64,000 bases of DNA from positions 31,883,274 through 31,947,273 of the forward strand of contig OZ022257.1 in NCBI GenBank assembly GCA_963978905.1, given 5' to 3'. Positions 1 through 10,587 of this stretch are shown here, one piece after another (the first letter of the stretch is position 1; the number at the start of each line of letters is the position of its first letter). Below the pieces are notes generated by a model, which had not been told where the DNA came from, searched no databases, and saw nothing but the letters and a program-made list of their open reading frames with translations. Made by a program: the position numbers and the translations under genes. Source of the stretch: Trichostrongylus colubriformis. Taxonomy: Eukaryota > Nematoda > Chromadorea > Rhabditida > Trichostrongylidae.

Positions 1-905
1 ACCATTTTCGGAACGCTAGACAATTCAGCGGTCGATACATCTGCCAGTGATATCAGGACATAAACAAAATATGTTCACCGAATGTCACTGAGCATCAGAC
101 GCTTCTGCCAAAGCGGTCGTATAGAGTAGCAAGCGGTGTAAAGGATTTCATCCCATCCAATTTTTTAACGGTTCTTATCAGCCACCATAAGCCGCTATCA
201 ACTGAGACCCCTGTACCCAACAGTACCATTGAGGTCCTTGTGCTCTAAAATACCTCCGAATGTGAACATTCCACTATCAGTCGCAGAAGTGTACCGGCTT
301 TGGTGACATTTTTCTTCTCACGCTCCTAACAGAATCTTATCAACCATTATCAGGTTGGATCACCAGCTATTAATGTTCCCGTCCCACTCTGCTAAACACC
401 CATGTGTGTCAGCGCTCTTGGATCAACGCGAAAAGCGAAACGAATCTGACGACAATCGCCTTCTCATGCTCCTTATCAAATTTTAATAACCATTTTCAGT
501 TTGGATCAGCCACCATCAATGTCCCCGCCCACCCCGCAAAACATATAAACGCTCCGAGACCAATGCGAAAGGCGAAACGAGACGACTCTAGCCTTCCAAT
601 GCTCCTTATCGAATCTTATCAACCGTTATCAATGCGGGTCACCCACCATTAATGTCCCCATCCGCCCCGCACTACACCTATGAGTGTTAGCGCTTTTGGA
701 TGAACGCGAAAGGCGAAAAGGAATTGGCGATATTTGCCTTTCGAGGCTCCTTATCAGCTGCTATCACTTTCGGTCCACCACCGCTGGGGTTCCTTTGGTG
801 CTCTCTATATCACTTGTAAAATCCAGCTCCCACCTTTGCTGCGACACGAGATATGAATTTCGTGACAAACGGACAGACACACACCCACACGCACAGACAT
901 ACTAA
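1..905 (+). repeat. Dispersed repeat R1, degenerate internal units
   Basis: This block is built of loosely repeated units containing the phrase TATCAACCATTATCA, a C-rich 'ATTAATGTCCCC' segment, then 'GCGAAAGGCGAAA'. It ends with 'GAGATATGAATTTCGTGA' and a CAGACACAC-rich tail. The same succession is found at 48940-49870 (+ strand) and inverted at 57945-58540. The first 90 bases also match the stretch around 49380-49470. It contains no credible gene; the small ORFs in it follow the repeat units. The mobile class is unknown. Because the element at 906 begins immediately after the tail, R1 was probably the target of that insertion. Confidence 0.7.
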
Positions 906-2097
906 CAAGGGAGGTCTTTCAGGTAATGACGCGCTTTCGGGAAACGGTTTTTTCCATTATATGGGGGTATCTACATGAAACATATAACTGACTTCCATTT
1001 TTGCTGCGCGGCCCTACAAGTGCCAAAAAAGGAGTATAGAAAATTTTTTCCAAAAAGGCGATTTTGACCCACTTGTAATAACGCATCCTACTTGCAACTT
1101 TGATCATGTGCAGAGCCAAAGGTGTTCTCCTATTTCACATCCAAAACAAAGTCAAATACGGAAAGAAATTAAACCTTATCTCTACCATGTACTAAAAGTG
1201 CGTAGCAGTCTCATAACGGCACCCCGATGTATGGATTCTGCGGCGACTGGATGGCCTACTGGATACGGCGATGGACTCTTGAACGGATGAAATGCTCGGC
1301 TAGTGGTTCGAACCCCGGCTCTGCCGAAGTTTTGCATTCATTTTTGCCTTCACTTTTTCGTCTTCAAATATGTCTGCTTATGCCAAATGACTACGATTTT
1401 CATTGACAGCATGCCAAAATTACTCTATTTACGAATTGTCAATGAGTTTGGTGATGTGACCTTTTTGAACACGAAAGGGCCCGTAGCGCTCGAAATTCGC
1501 GATCACACAAAATCGATGAAAATCAATGGAATATGAACAGCACAGATGCCTATCGCTATAATTTCAGCTATCAAGCACCAGGCAAGAGAAATAGAGAGAA
1601 TTTCCTAACAAGTGATATCGTCGTCTCCTTCATAGAATGTGCAGTCGATGGTATACCAATGCCCAGCTCAAATTTTCGAAATTAGGTCAAAATTTCGATT
1701 GGGCTGGAAACTTACCCCTAGGGGCAGTTCGACCTCCTGAACACGAATATCAAGTCCGTCTCGCGCAAAAACGCCTCTTTCGTGTGTTATGAGCGCCGAA
1801 AGGCTGAAAAATTGGGCTGTCAAACTTGCTGAAAATTGGCAGTAGAGGGCAGTTCGGAGTTCTGTATGTGATTACTGCACTTAATCTTTATATTCGAATG
1901 TTTACGAGCCCAAAAACTGAAAATCTAAATTTTGCAAAAATTTGTGCTCAGTGGGGATCGAACCATCAACCCCGTTTTTGGCATTTGTAGGGCCGCGCAC
2001 CAAAAATGGACATCAGTTATATGATTCTTGTACGTACCCCTATACATGCAAAAAACAGCTTTCAAAAAGCGCGTCATGAGTTGGAAGACCTTCCTCG
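906..2097. mobile_element. TIR element, family A, copy A (TAA duplication)
   Basis: The ends are long imperfect inverted repeats of about 130 bases, beginning CAAGGGAGGTCTT on the left and CGAGGAAGGTCTT (read inward) on the right. Both ends contain the phrases ATATAACTGA and GCGCGGCCCTACAA. Each end is flanked by TAA (903-905 and 2098-2100), a 3 bp target duplication of the TWA type known from PIF/Harbinger elements. A second copy lies at 11236-12599. No transposase ORF is visible, so it is non-autonomous. The interior holds a tRNA-like module (1239-1328) and a GGTTCGATCCCC box on the minus strand near 1960. It sits 118 bases upstream of the first visible PIWI exon. The superfamily is inferred from the duplication length only. 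Confidence 0.75.
1239..1328 (+). other. tRNA-like (SINE-type) module inside TIR copy A
   Basis: An A-box-like TGGCCTACTGG lies at 1252-1262 and a perfect B-box GGTTCGAACCCC at 1305-1316, a spacing suited to RNA polymerase III. Between them, GGACTCTTGAAC resembles the anticodon arm of a serine tRNA with a long variable arm. No complete acceptor stem can be folded, so it is not called as a working tRNA gene. A T-rich tail follows. The same module occupies the corresponding place in copy B. Confidence 0.5.
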
Positions 2098-2215
2098 TAA
2101 GCGAATTATATATAGTCGGATAATACATCCCACTAACAATAGAACAGGACGGAATTCGTAAATAGGGATTCCATTAGTTAAGAAGATTTCTACATATGTA
2201 TATGGGTTGTCACAG

Positions 2216-3067
2216 AGGCGCTGCACAAGTACTATCTCGCCAACAATCGCACTCTTCCGGAAAAAATCCTTCTTTACCGTGATGGTGTTGGCGACGGACA
2301 GATTCATTATGTCCTGGATCAGGAGGTCAGTAGTACCTTATAGCTAAACAGATATTTCCTTAGACGCGCACGATACGCACACACGCTTCTTTTGTTTGTC
2401 ATTATTTGTGCAAGCTTTCGAGAACATGCGAAGCAGAAGCGTGATTTTGAATGTTCAACGCGCGCCAACATAAAAGCTGGATTTCAGGATAGGGCAATAA
2501 CGAGACTATTCCAGAGTCATGAACCTTTGAGCAAATTGTCTTTCATTTAAGGTAACACTCGTGCAGAAAGCATGCGAGGAAGTTGTGGAGAAGGAAAATG
2601 CCAAACAACCAATCAAGCTGGCATTTATCATCGTTACTAAGAAAGTGAATATGAGAATTTTCAAAGGCGCACCCGACTCAATGTTAACAAACCCGGATCC
2701 TGGGACAGTTGTTGATACGGTGGTCACGCGTCCTGAAAGATATGACTTTTATCTGGTGCCACAGTTCGTCAATCAAGGCACTGTTACACCTGTTTGCTAC
2801 AATGTCATCTTTGACAACACGAATCTAAGGCCAGATCATCATCAAAAGGCAGGTTGAGTTCAACTATGAACTGTGGTGGTGCTGCTACTGTGTATAATTA
2901 TTTGTTTTCAGCTCGCCTTCAAACTGTGCCACCTGTACTATAATTGGCAGGGAACAGTGCGTGTACCCGCACCATGTCAGTACGCTCACAAATTAGCGTT
3001 TATGGTTGCGCAATCAATACATAGAGAGGTTCATGAGGAACTTCGCAGCAAGCTATTCTTCCTTTGA
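2216..3067 (+). CDS. prg-1: PIWI-clade Argonaute (PRG-1-like), C-terminal exons
   Basis: Three exons, 2216-2325, 2567-2848 and 2912-3067, join in one frame to give the last ~182 residues of a PIWI domain and a TGA stop. The first exon encodes [19 protein letters not shown], containing the conserved YRDG aspartate of the slicer site. The second carries the 'FIIVTKK' strand and PGTVVD. The third has [20 protein letters not shown], with the catalytic histidine, and ends in LFFL as PIWI-clade proteins do. Such proteins bind piRNAs (21U-RNAs in worms) and silence transposons in the germline. The PAZ and MID regions and the first catalytic Asp and Glu are absent because the 5' exons lie beyond the left edge or are lost. 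I see no stop or frameshift in the visible part. The assignment to PRG-1 rather than another PIWI paralogue is inference. Confidence 0.85.
2849..2911 (+). other. GC-AG intron in the PIWI gene
   Basis: The exon ends CAAAAG and the intron starts GCAGGTTGAG, ending TTGTTTTCAG. Only the GC donor keeps the protein in frame (…DHHQK then LAFKLCHLY…). Using the GT four bases further on brings an early stop in the next exon. Confidence 0.6.
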
Positions 3068-4789
3068 GTGCTGTGTTGTCTTTGGGATGTAGCTTCTGAC
3101 TGGAGGTAATCGTTTAACCTCCATTCACGCAGTCGACACACCATAATTGTGTATCCCTCTAGATGACCGCTGTTCTCTGAATGTCACTATTATAATACTG
3201 CTTCCGGGTCCGCGTCCATCCATGGTAGCACTTTGACCATGATACTGATGCATTCAAGCTCTTATGCGCATCAGTTGAAAACCGGATTTTTGTGCTGGTA
3301 CCAGACGTAGCCTTTCCATGCTTTGACCTTGTCGTTAGAGTAAGGAGCAGCGTTGTCCCGATGAAAAAGCACCTTACATTGGTAAAATGTTAATCGATGA
3401 CTTCTAATTCCTATGTGGAAATTATCTCATGGCCACCGTTCCGATTCCCTGGTGGCTTGGAAACAACTGAATGGTTCGTTTCACTGCAACGTCCAAGAGC
3501 ATGTATGTTTATTTGTTCGCCGGTTCGTTGGAAATTGAAGTGGGAGTGCTAAACAGTGCGACAAAGGAGAAAGCATTCAATGAAATGGCCGAAAACCGAA
3601 GAGATGGTACCCTCATTCTCGATCTCTGCCGCAGGCGCTTTTGGAGCTACGCGGTTCTCTAGTAGGTGATGGGAGTTTGCACGTTAGAGTGAGTGGCTTG
3701 CTGTGGTAGTAGCTTTGACCACGGGGTACCTGTCAATCGGCACAGGGTATGCGGAAGTCTTCGAGCTCAATTTTGCTTCATATCGCTCCCTGGTTCGAGT
3801 ATATGCTTTTTTTTTTCAAAAATTTTTCTTGACAAGGGCGAATATTGACTGCACCAACGAACCCTAGAACTACTTGTGACGTTTAAGATTCGAAACTGAA
3901 TTTGTATGAATTTCCAACTATATCTTACATCCGGGTCTTCCGAATCTACTACCACCTCTGAAGCTTCGGAAATATAGAAAGGATTGAAATGAAACCGGAT
4001 GGCTGATGAAGGGGTGCTTTTCCATTTCACTGATGGTTTGTCTTCAGATCTTTACAAGTAGGATATGTGTGCGCTACGTGACGACCTATGAGTTTTTGCG
4101 CATAATTAAGGCTGCTTCGGGCGCAAAGCAATCCTAATTGAGAGCGAAAAGGTTTGATCGTACGAACGGTCCCCTTCCCTTTTACGTGTAGCAGGGTGAG
4201 GATGAAAATTATCCGATTGTTTTTTGCGTTTGTTTCCAGCATGATCGCTTCCTGAAAGAGGTGTGGTATAGTATGAATGCTTTTTGATGCATTGTTGTAT
4301 TTCTATCACTTTTTTCTCAGGAAAAACGAAAACGTTGTTTGTTCTGTTCTTGGACTGATGTTCAAATAGTTTTATTTGTTTATTGATAATCTGTAACCTG
4401 AATTTTTGAAAAATTCAAGGCAGTTATCACTAAAATCTTTCAGAGACGTTTAGAGCGTTGTTAGTTGTGTAAGTAACATGTGTTCTTGATACCACTTTGT
4501 AAGTGGATCTGCATGTCATTACTTAAGCTGTATTTTTGTTTTTGCAGTGAATATTATTTGGCAGAGGTTCGATGATTTTCGTCCCACAAAGCATTTACGT
4601 TATTCATGAGAATTGTACTCACATTCCATACTTCTGATAACATGGGGGTACCGCCCTCACTTCATTCTGGATTTATCGCATTGTGTACTTACTTACTCCC
4701 ACCCGAATGTCACTAAGACGTAGTTTGGGTTTTATTCATTTATCTACCAGCTTTAGTTACGCGATAGACCTCGCGCGTCGCTCAACACT
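3068..4789. other. Intergenic, no gene recognised
   Basis: There is no recognisable gene. Around 3260-3400 the minus strand reads FHRDNAAPYSNDKV, which recalls a mariner 'HDNA' motif, but the neighbouring catalytic motifs are missing. The short ORFs at 3471-3662 and 3767-4309 match no family I know. Several T-rich runs occur. Confidence 0.4.
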
Positions 4790-5184
4790 GCTAGGAGCGG
4801 GCTACGCATAAGAGGATCTTAACACGTTGGCGACTGCGCGTTTTTTCGCCTGTCTGCCACGTGGGACATCGCGCACTTGCCCATACCGAGAACTGCGTCC
4901 CAGCATTCGGGTTTTTGATATTACCTTTCCAACCCCGCTGAATTTCGCGCGTACCTTGAGCGCTAATACAAAGTAGTGAGCGCTGCGGAACTTCAGATAC
5001 CCCTCGAGAACTTGAATAAGAGATTATTGCATGGTAGTGATAGGAAGTGCTTAACCAGGTGATGGGCATGTTTAAAGAAGTCGACGTCTCTCGAGTATAA
5101 ATATCTTGACTAAGGACTGAATGACCACAAATCTCTTAACTGACTATGGATACCTGCGACGACTTCATAGAGCTGAATGCTATA

Positions 5185-5905
5185 GGGTCCGCCAATAAGC
5201 GCGCTCGATCTTTAAAATGAAATAAAGCAATTTGTGTGAGAGGTATCAATGAAATTTATTTTTTGTTTGAAAGAGTATTCGGAGGCATTATGTATGGGAA
5301 ACCACATCGTTCAAATGGCCACCTCGGCTCGCTTCGTGGCGCGCATACGAGAAGTCCAATTTTCAATGACTCTGGGGCACAAAGCGGGCTGCATTTCATC
5401 GATGGCGTGGCGTATAATGACTTTGAGGTCATCAGTGTTTTGTGGTTGGTTTGCGTAGACCTGCCATTTAAGAAAACCCCACAAGAAATGGTCTAGTGGG
5501 GTTATATCGTACGATCTCGGTGGCCACTTGATGTCGCCTCCGCGCGAGATAACCTTTCCTCCGAAGCGCTCGTGCAAAAGATCCATCGTGGCGCGCGCTG
5601 TGTGGCTCATAACGCCGTCCTTTTGAAACCACATATCCTCAACATCCATATTGTCGATTTCATGCCAGACTCAGCAGAACGACCAATTGCACCGTAAAAC
5701 TGGCGAAGCGCGCTGAACGTTGCTCGAACCGATGAATTATTTTTGTAATAAGTTTTAATGATTTGCACACGTTGCTCGCGGCTGAATTGGTTCATGGTGA
5801 TTTGTGAAGATCCACTGAATAATAACAACTAGGTTTGACAACTCTACCACAAACCACGTGGCCGCCATGAGCTGTCAAAGATAGAGCGCGCTTATTGGCG
5901 GACCT
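5185..5905 (-). mobile_element. Deleted mariner-like (DD41D-type) element, copy 1
   Basis: The TIRs share GGTCCGCCAATAAGCGCGCTC and are flanked by TA. On the minus strand the transposase begins MNQFSREQRVQIIKTYYKNN (helix-turn-helix start, near 5795), then an internal deletion fuses it to HEIDNMDVEDMWFQKDG. The rest continues through HTARATMDLLHERFGG, WPPRSYDITPLDHFLW and a C-terminal part ending in the left TIR. By my count 41 residues separate the Asp of QKDG from the Asp of PLD, so the catalytic domain is of DD41D type rather than DD34D. The central part with the first catalytic Asp is deleted and the junction is out of frame, so it is inactive. It sits inside repeat R2. Confidence 0.8.
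5311..5649 (-). pseudogene. Transposase fragment, C-terminal 112 codons
   Basis: This is the longest open part of the deleted transposase, running from the second to the third catalytic aspartate and on to the C-terminus. It is open without stops, and it is followed downstream only by the TIR. The N-terminal helix-turn-helix lies in another frame at about 5660-5795. It is non-functional alone because the first catalytic Asp region is missing. Confidence 0.75.
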
Positions 5906-6473
5906 TATGGTTTCAACGACCTGTTGATCGACAGCGACGATAATATACCAGTGCTGGGTGACGATACAAAGCATGAAAAAAAAAACTTATTGGAAAGATA
6001 TAAGTGTACCATGTTAACCCTAGATACCCTTGTGCATGTTGATCAAAATTGAATATTTGTGGATTCCAAATAAGTTGAAATAAGTAGTTTTCTGTGCTGC
6101 ATCCCATCACTGGAACGCATTGTCCTACGCGGCAGAAAACGTGCGTCCCATCATTGGGACGCAATGTCGCCAACGTGTTAACAGGTGTTGCTCTGCTATG
6201 TGGTTCAGCAGCGTACAACTTTACCGAATTGAAAGTTGTGCGAGTAGCCTCAACTACAGGTGTGACGTGACCCATTACGCGTTTCCCCTCTGCGCACAAT
6301 TTGGTGATTGTCTGGGCTGATCAACTTATTGGAAGACTTGCAAACACTTTCAATCTGCTTCAACTGGCAGCTTGTATTGTACAGCTCCTCTTGTGGCTTT
6401 CACATTTGCACATTCATCTTCTGGGCTAACACCAAGCTCGGCGTCAGCACACCGCAGAATGTCTGTGAATGTA

Positions 6474-7388
6474 CAGGGTGGGGCAAAATTACGGAAACTA
6501 AATTGATGCTACCCAAAAACCTTATTTCAGCTCGAACAAAAACATAATCATTACCGATTTACTCTCCAGAAAAAACTGAACAAACAGTACTACTTTTTTT
6601 TGAAACCACCTCCATTTACTCCGATAAAGGCTCGAAGACGCTCCGAAAACGCGTTGACCGTGGCGAGGAGATAGCCTTCGTCCAACTCATCCCATGCTTT
6701 CTTCAGCGCTGCCTTCGAGTAATTAAGGCCGGGATGGGGTTTTGAGCATGCCTTATGCTCGAGGACACTCCATACAGAGAAACCGAGTGGGTTGAGGTTC
6801 GGAACTGGGAGACCATTCATCAAAGGCAATGAAATCTAGGAAAATTTCCTGTAGCGTTGGTTTCTGTTCCTTTTGCTGTCGGCAGAAAGAAACTGTCCTC
6901 CTCCTTGCTTGTGTGCCTTCAGTTTCCAAGTGATCTTTCACAATCCTGCCCATCTGTCACGTGGAAATCGACATTTCTTCTGCCATCTTCCGAAGCGACC
7001 GCACTGGCTTCAAACGCAGACGATCACGCACTCTCTTGATGTCCGCCCTGATCGTGACAGAAGTCGGTCTTCCACGTCCTGGTCGGTCGGAAAGGTTTCC
7101 TAGTTCTGTAAACCTTGCGACTGATTTCGATACAAGACTTTGTGATACCTTTAGACGACGGGAGATGTCAATCGCCTGGAGTCCTTGATGGTGCAGGTAG
7201 ATGAGGGAATTCCGGTGAGGGGATGGCATTGTCATTTCAGATCAAATATGAAATTTTTTGTGCTGGTTAGTAGAGAAGGTTGCGCTGAATCGAATAAAAA
7301 TAAGCAAGAGCTTTTCAAATGCGAAAAGCGCCTCAGGGGTCAAAGTTCCCCCGCCCGCGCCTTGTTTCCGTAATTTTGCCCCACCCTG
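6474..7388 (-). mobile_element. Deleted Tc1-like element
   Basis: Near-perfect TIRs CAGGGTGGGGCAAAATTACG are flanked by TA at 6472-6473 and 7389-7390. The minus strand encodes a Tc1/Tc3-style N-terminus with the phrase ISRRLKVSQSLVSKSVARF (homeo-like helix-turn-helix) and a GRGRP hook. After an internal deletion and frameshifts comes the C-terminal piece NLNPLGFSVWSVLEHKACSK. Working relatives have Asp where this copy has Gly (NPLD versus NPLG), so the last catalytic residue is lost. The length (915 bp) is short for the family. It is an inactive, non-autonomous copy. Confidence 0.8.
6957..7235 (-). pseudogene. Tc1-like transposase N-terminal domain
   Basis: An open stretch of 92 codons starts MTMPSPHRNSLIYLHHQGLQ and runs through two helix-turn-helix segments (residues about 10-45 and 60-90) separated by a DRPGRGRP hook, the usual bipartite DNA-binding domain that recognises the TIR. 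The catalytic domain that should follow is present only in pieces in other frames at 6590-6953. It may still bind TIRs if expressed, but cannot cut. Confidence 0.7.
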
Positions 7389-7489
7389 TACTAAGTAGGC
7401 GTTTATATAGAAAAGAAGCGGTATCACAACCTGAGAACGGTTCTGAGGGACCATTTAGCTGTTCATCTCTATAAGTGGTTTTTTTTTTC

Positions 7490-7620
7490 TCTAACCATTC
7501 CTATATCCTAATCACTCAGTTGCAGGCGAACAAACAGCATGCTTACCGAGATGCCGATAAACAGACACACTAAGTTACTGGTTTGCGGAACAGAAGGATT
7601 CAGATAATACAATAGTGCTA
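7490..7620. repeat. Dispersed repeat R3, copy 1
   Basis: The phrase 'CTAATCACTCAGTTGC', then 'AAACAGACACACTAAGTTACTGG', recurs at 28110-28230 as 'CTAATCACAATCACTC' and 'AAACAGACGCATAAAGTTACTGG'. The class is unknown. The 105-codon minus ORF at 7629-7946 just beyond it has no recognisable features. Confidence 0.45.
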
Positions 7621-8524
7621 GTAATACATTAGTAGGTTTTACCATCTTCTGTCTGTCCGACGGCCTGGCACGGAATTGTGTGCCATCTGATTTTGAGATT
7701 TCTGTGCAATGGGCTTGTCAACGGGATTTGTAGAACTTGGAAAAGGTGACTAGATCCCGTAGGGTGGTATCTCACAGTGTCAAAATGCCTTTCTGAATCA
7801 CTGTCGCCCAAGTTGAGAGGTTTCATTCGATATAGTCTCTGGTATATCTCGCCCGAATATGTTGCAAATCCATTCTCCCTTACTATATATAGCCCAGAAG
7901 TTTGGTGTGTTTCTTTGTATGCCCGTCCATTCGTCGCATGATGCATTGTTAACTGAACTGCAGCCTGAAGAGGTCAGGCATGTTAGGACTGGGTAGGGGC
8001 TGACCAGAATGTTTGGAGCACATAGGAACTAAGCCAACGCGGAAACAGCCTATGCTCAAATTTGAGTTCTCGCATTGGTTCCGAAAATCGAGAGGTTTGG
8101 CAATGGGTTTTTTAAGGCAATGGGTTGGATTTTCGAATGAAAGTTTTTCCTATAACATTACAAGTTTTTGCAGCATGTTATATATCATTTGGGAGAAAGC
8201 ATTACAAAAAGACATTCTCAGTTTTCTGCTCGTCATAATGGGGCCGATTTTCAGGCGTGCGAAGGTTGGTTTAGTGGACAAAAAATGACGATACCGGCGA
8301 TTAATTTAAACACTATATTTGTCTTCGGAAAATTGTTCAATCTTGTGTCCCGTACTTAGCCCCGACTTCTTCTGCAAGTTCCACCAATTGTTTGTTTGGA
8401 AAGTTACGCCGCTCTTTCTCCACACTTGGTTTTTTCGCCCCAACTCGGTGATTTTTGACAATTTCTTCGAACCAAGACAAGAAAATCTTTTAATCCAGTT
8501 GAAAGGGTGGTGAATCCTCAGGTA

Positions 8525-9768
8525 TTAGGTTGTCCCAAAAGTCTTGTAGGATTTTTCAAGAAATCGATAACTCTTGTTAACTTTGAGGCAGGTCTGGGCG
8601 GTTCAGGAATATGGTGGAACGTTCTATAAGCTTTCTAGTAAATATATATTGACCCACCAGATTTCGTGGAGAGAGCTACAGTGCCCGTAGTCGATACCCA
8701 CCCAACACGCGGTGTCATCTACTATGAGTGGTCTTGCGGCACCAAAGCGACTGAAGCTTGCCACTTCATCAACGCTGCATTGGGCAAGGATGTGTGAGCT
8801 ACGAGACCGTGCGCCGCTGGTTCATCAGCTTCAGCAACGTGACATGGAAGGCAAGCCACGCACGGGACGCCCACATGCATTCGACGATGAGACGCTGCTC
8901 TCCGCCGTTCGCGCCGATCCTGAAACCACCGAGCTGCGCGAGCTGGCGGAGAGGAATGGACAAGCACCCATAACCGTAAATTGTCGCCTCCACGTGCCCA
9001 GTTAACGGAAGGTGCTGTCGCGATGGACCTCACGCCCTGACGGATGCTCACGAAAGTGCCCGTGTGAGCATCTGTCAGTTGCCGCTGCTCCGCCCGCATC
9101 GCAACGACTTTCTCGTCTATCTGGCTACGAGCGATGAAAGCTGGGACATGAATGATACCAACGCACCCAGCGCCTTTTGGCTGCTACGTGACGCCGAGCC
9201 GCCAACGCAGCCCATGTTCGACCTCCATCCGAAGAAGATTCTACTCTGCTACTTCTGGACGCGGAAGGAATGCTTCTCCAAGAGGTGCTGGCACAAGGCG
9301 AGACAAAACCCGCTTCCATATACACCCATCAGCTCCAGCAGATCGCCGTCGCTATTCGAGAAAATCGCCTGAGAAGGTCTGCGGTCACCCTCCTTCATGA
9401 CAACGCCCACCCATACGTCGCGAAGTGTACCCAGGCCAAGCTACAGGACCCCGGCTGGGATGTGCTGCCCCACCCGCCATACTCTCCAGACATTGCCTCT
9501 TCTGACTATCACCTTACCCATCCTCTTGAATCCTTCCTGGCCAAGAGAAAATTCGCTGATTATGACATTCTTGCAAAGACGATCGCTGACCTCTTCGACT
9601 CTCAGAACCCAGAGTTCTGGAGGAGGGAATCAACAATTTACCTATTACGGGCAGACTGTTGTCGATAACAATGATGAATACTTTGTTGCCTGATTGTTGT
9701 TTGTTGGAAGAAAAAATAATAAAAAGTGATGATCGAAAGAATCCTACAAGACTTCTGGGACAACCTAA
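8525..9768 (+). mobile_element. Full-length decayed mariner (DD34D)
   Basis: TIRs TTAGGTTGTCCCA…CTTGTAGGATT at both ends are flanked by TA (8523-8524, 9769-9770). The length of 1244 bp is normal for mariner. The plus strand, over three frames, carries the N-terminal 'YETVRRWF' segment, GKPRTGRPHAFDD, the first Asp in TSDESW, 'PKKILLC', LLHDNAHPYVAKC (second Asp) and PPYSPDIASSDYHL (third Asp). I count 34 residues between the last two. Several frameshifts and stops break it, so it cannot make transposase. It is nested inside a repeat block. Confidence 0.85.
8712..9668 (+). pseudogene. Broken mariner transposase
   Basis: The coding remains are spread over at least three frames: 8712-9005 (DNA-binding domain and TGRPHAFDD), 9064-9290 (SDESW to the PKKI strand) and 9270-9668 (catalytic core to C-terminus). 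A stop follows the 'HVPS' at 9005, and a one-frame jump occurs near 9270-9290. All three catalytic aspartates are still present. Canonical mariner transposases have about 340-350 residues, and the summed pieces are close to that length, so the copy was recently complete. Confidence 0.75.
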
Positions 9769-10587
9769 TATGTACAAGTATTGAGTGGGACGGGAAACAT
9801 TACTGACCGGTCTCTTGAGTCTGTTGAGAAAATATCGCGCAGTAATGTCAGCTGGGCCGCTATCACGCAACTTTAAAATTCAATATGAATCACAACCACA
9901 TGGTAAGGGAATTGAAAGGAAAAATTTCATTCTGATTAAACGTGAGTACCTTCGGAAGAAGGAATTTTGAAAAAGAACGGCGCGACTACTTGACAAACAG
10001 AATATTGGGAATTGCAGAAGAGGTCGGGGCTAAGTACGGGACACATCATTGGTTGATTTTCCTGAAGTCAAATATAGTGTTTTTGATTACCGATTTGACC
10101 AGTTTGTGTCTGCTGGACCTACCTACGCCAGCCTAAGTGTCGGCCACAGTCTAATATACTCAATTTTTGTAGAGTAGGAAAATATTTTTCGAATGATATA
10201 TGAGATGCTCCAAAAACTTGTAATTTTATAGGAAAACTTTTGCTTGAAAAAACTACAAATGGAATGACCAACTAGAGTGAGGAAGGGGCTCACCAAGTAC
10301 GGAGCACGTAAAAAGCAAGATAAGAATCGTCTTGAAGAGGTCGGGCAAATTCCAATTGGGTGGGGACTGACAAATGTGTACTGAGCACATAAGAATCAAG
10401 TTAGGAATGGGTCCGGGGACTTCGCTCAAGCTAGGATTCGGAAGGGGTTAACCAGAATTTGAGGAGCACATAAGAACTAAGCCTAGCTCGGTCTACCGTG
10501 GCCAGAGCTTGCACTGGAATGCCCGATACTCAGATTTAAGTCCTCGCTTAGGTTCCAAAAATTAACCGTTACTGAACCGAATCCTTA

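Larger units (their letters stand above)
4790..6180 (-). repeat. Dispersed repeat R2, interrupted by a mariner-like insertion
   Basis: Read on the minus strand, the outer parts (about 5910-6080 and 4790-5070) match 62995-63540 on the plus strand in the same order. Shared phrases include ATGCACAAGGGTATCTAGGGT, CATGCAATAATCTCTTATTCAAG and TTTGTATTAGCGCTCAAG. The copy here is split by the element at 5185-5905. The segment 6090-6180 contains GCCAACGTGTTAA and 'CATTGGGACGCA' phrases that also recur at 4820-4900, suggesting an inverted internal structure. The minus ORF of 92 codons at 4791-5069 is part of the repeat. The mobile class is unknown. Confidence 0.55.
7960..10560. repeat. Degenerate tandem and inverted repeat block with nested mariner
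   Basis: A unit reading roughly GACCAGAATNTGAGGAGCAC then ATAAGAACTAAGCC appears once near 7998-8035 and in several decayed forms at 10265-10480. In addition, 8335-8440 matches 9955-10060 in inverted orientation (phrases TCCCGTACTTAGCCCCGAC and GTCGGGGCTAAGTACGGGA). The mariner at 8525-9768 lies between the inverted parts, so it probably inserted into an older foldback-like repeat. No host gene is visible. Confidence 0.5.

Noticed and set aside
1239..1328. A functional tRNA-Ser gene
   Set aside because: A and B boxes are present, but acceptor and D stems do not pair and the segment is internal to a repeated TIR element.
3250..3440. Minus-strand FHRDNAAPYSNDKV as a mariner catalytic motif
   Set aside because: The following SPDLAPSD motif, TIRs and flanking duplication are all missing; too short to call.
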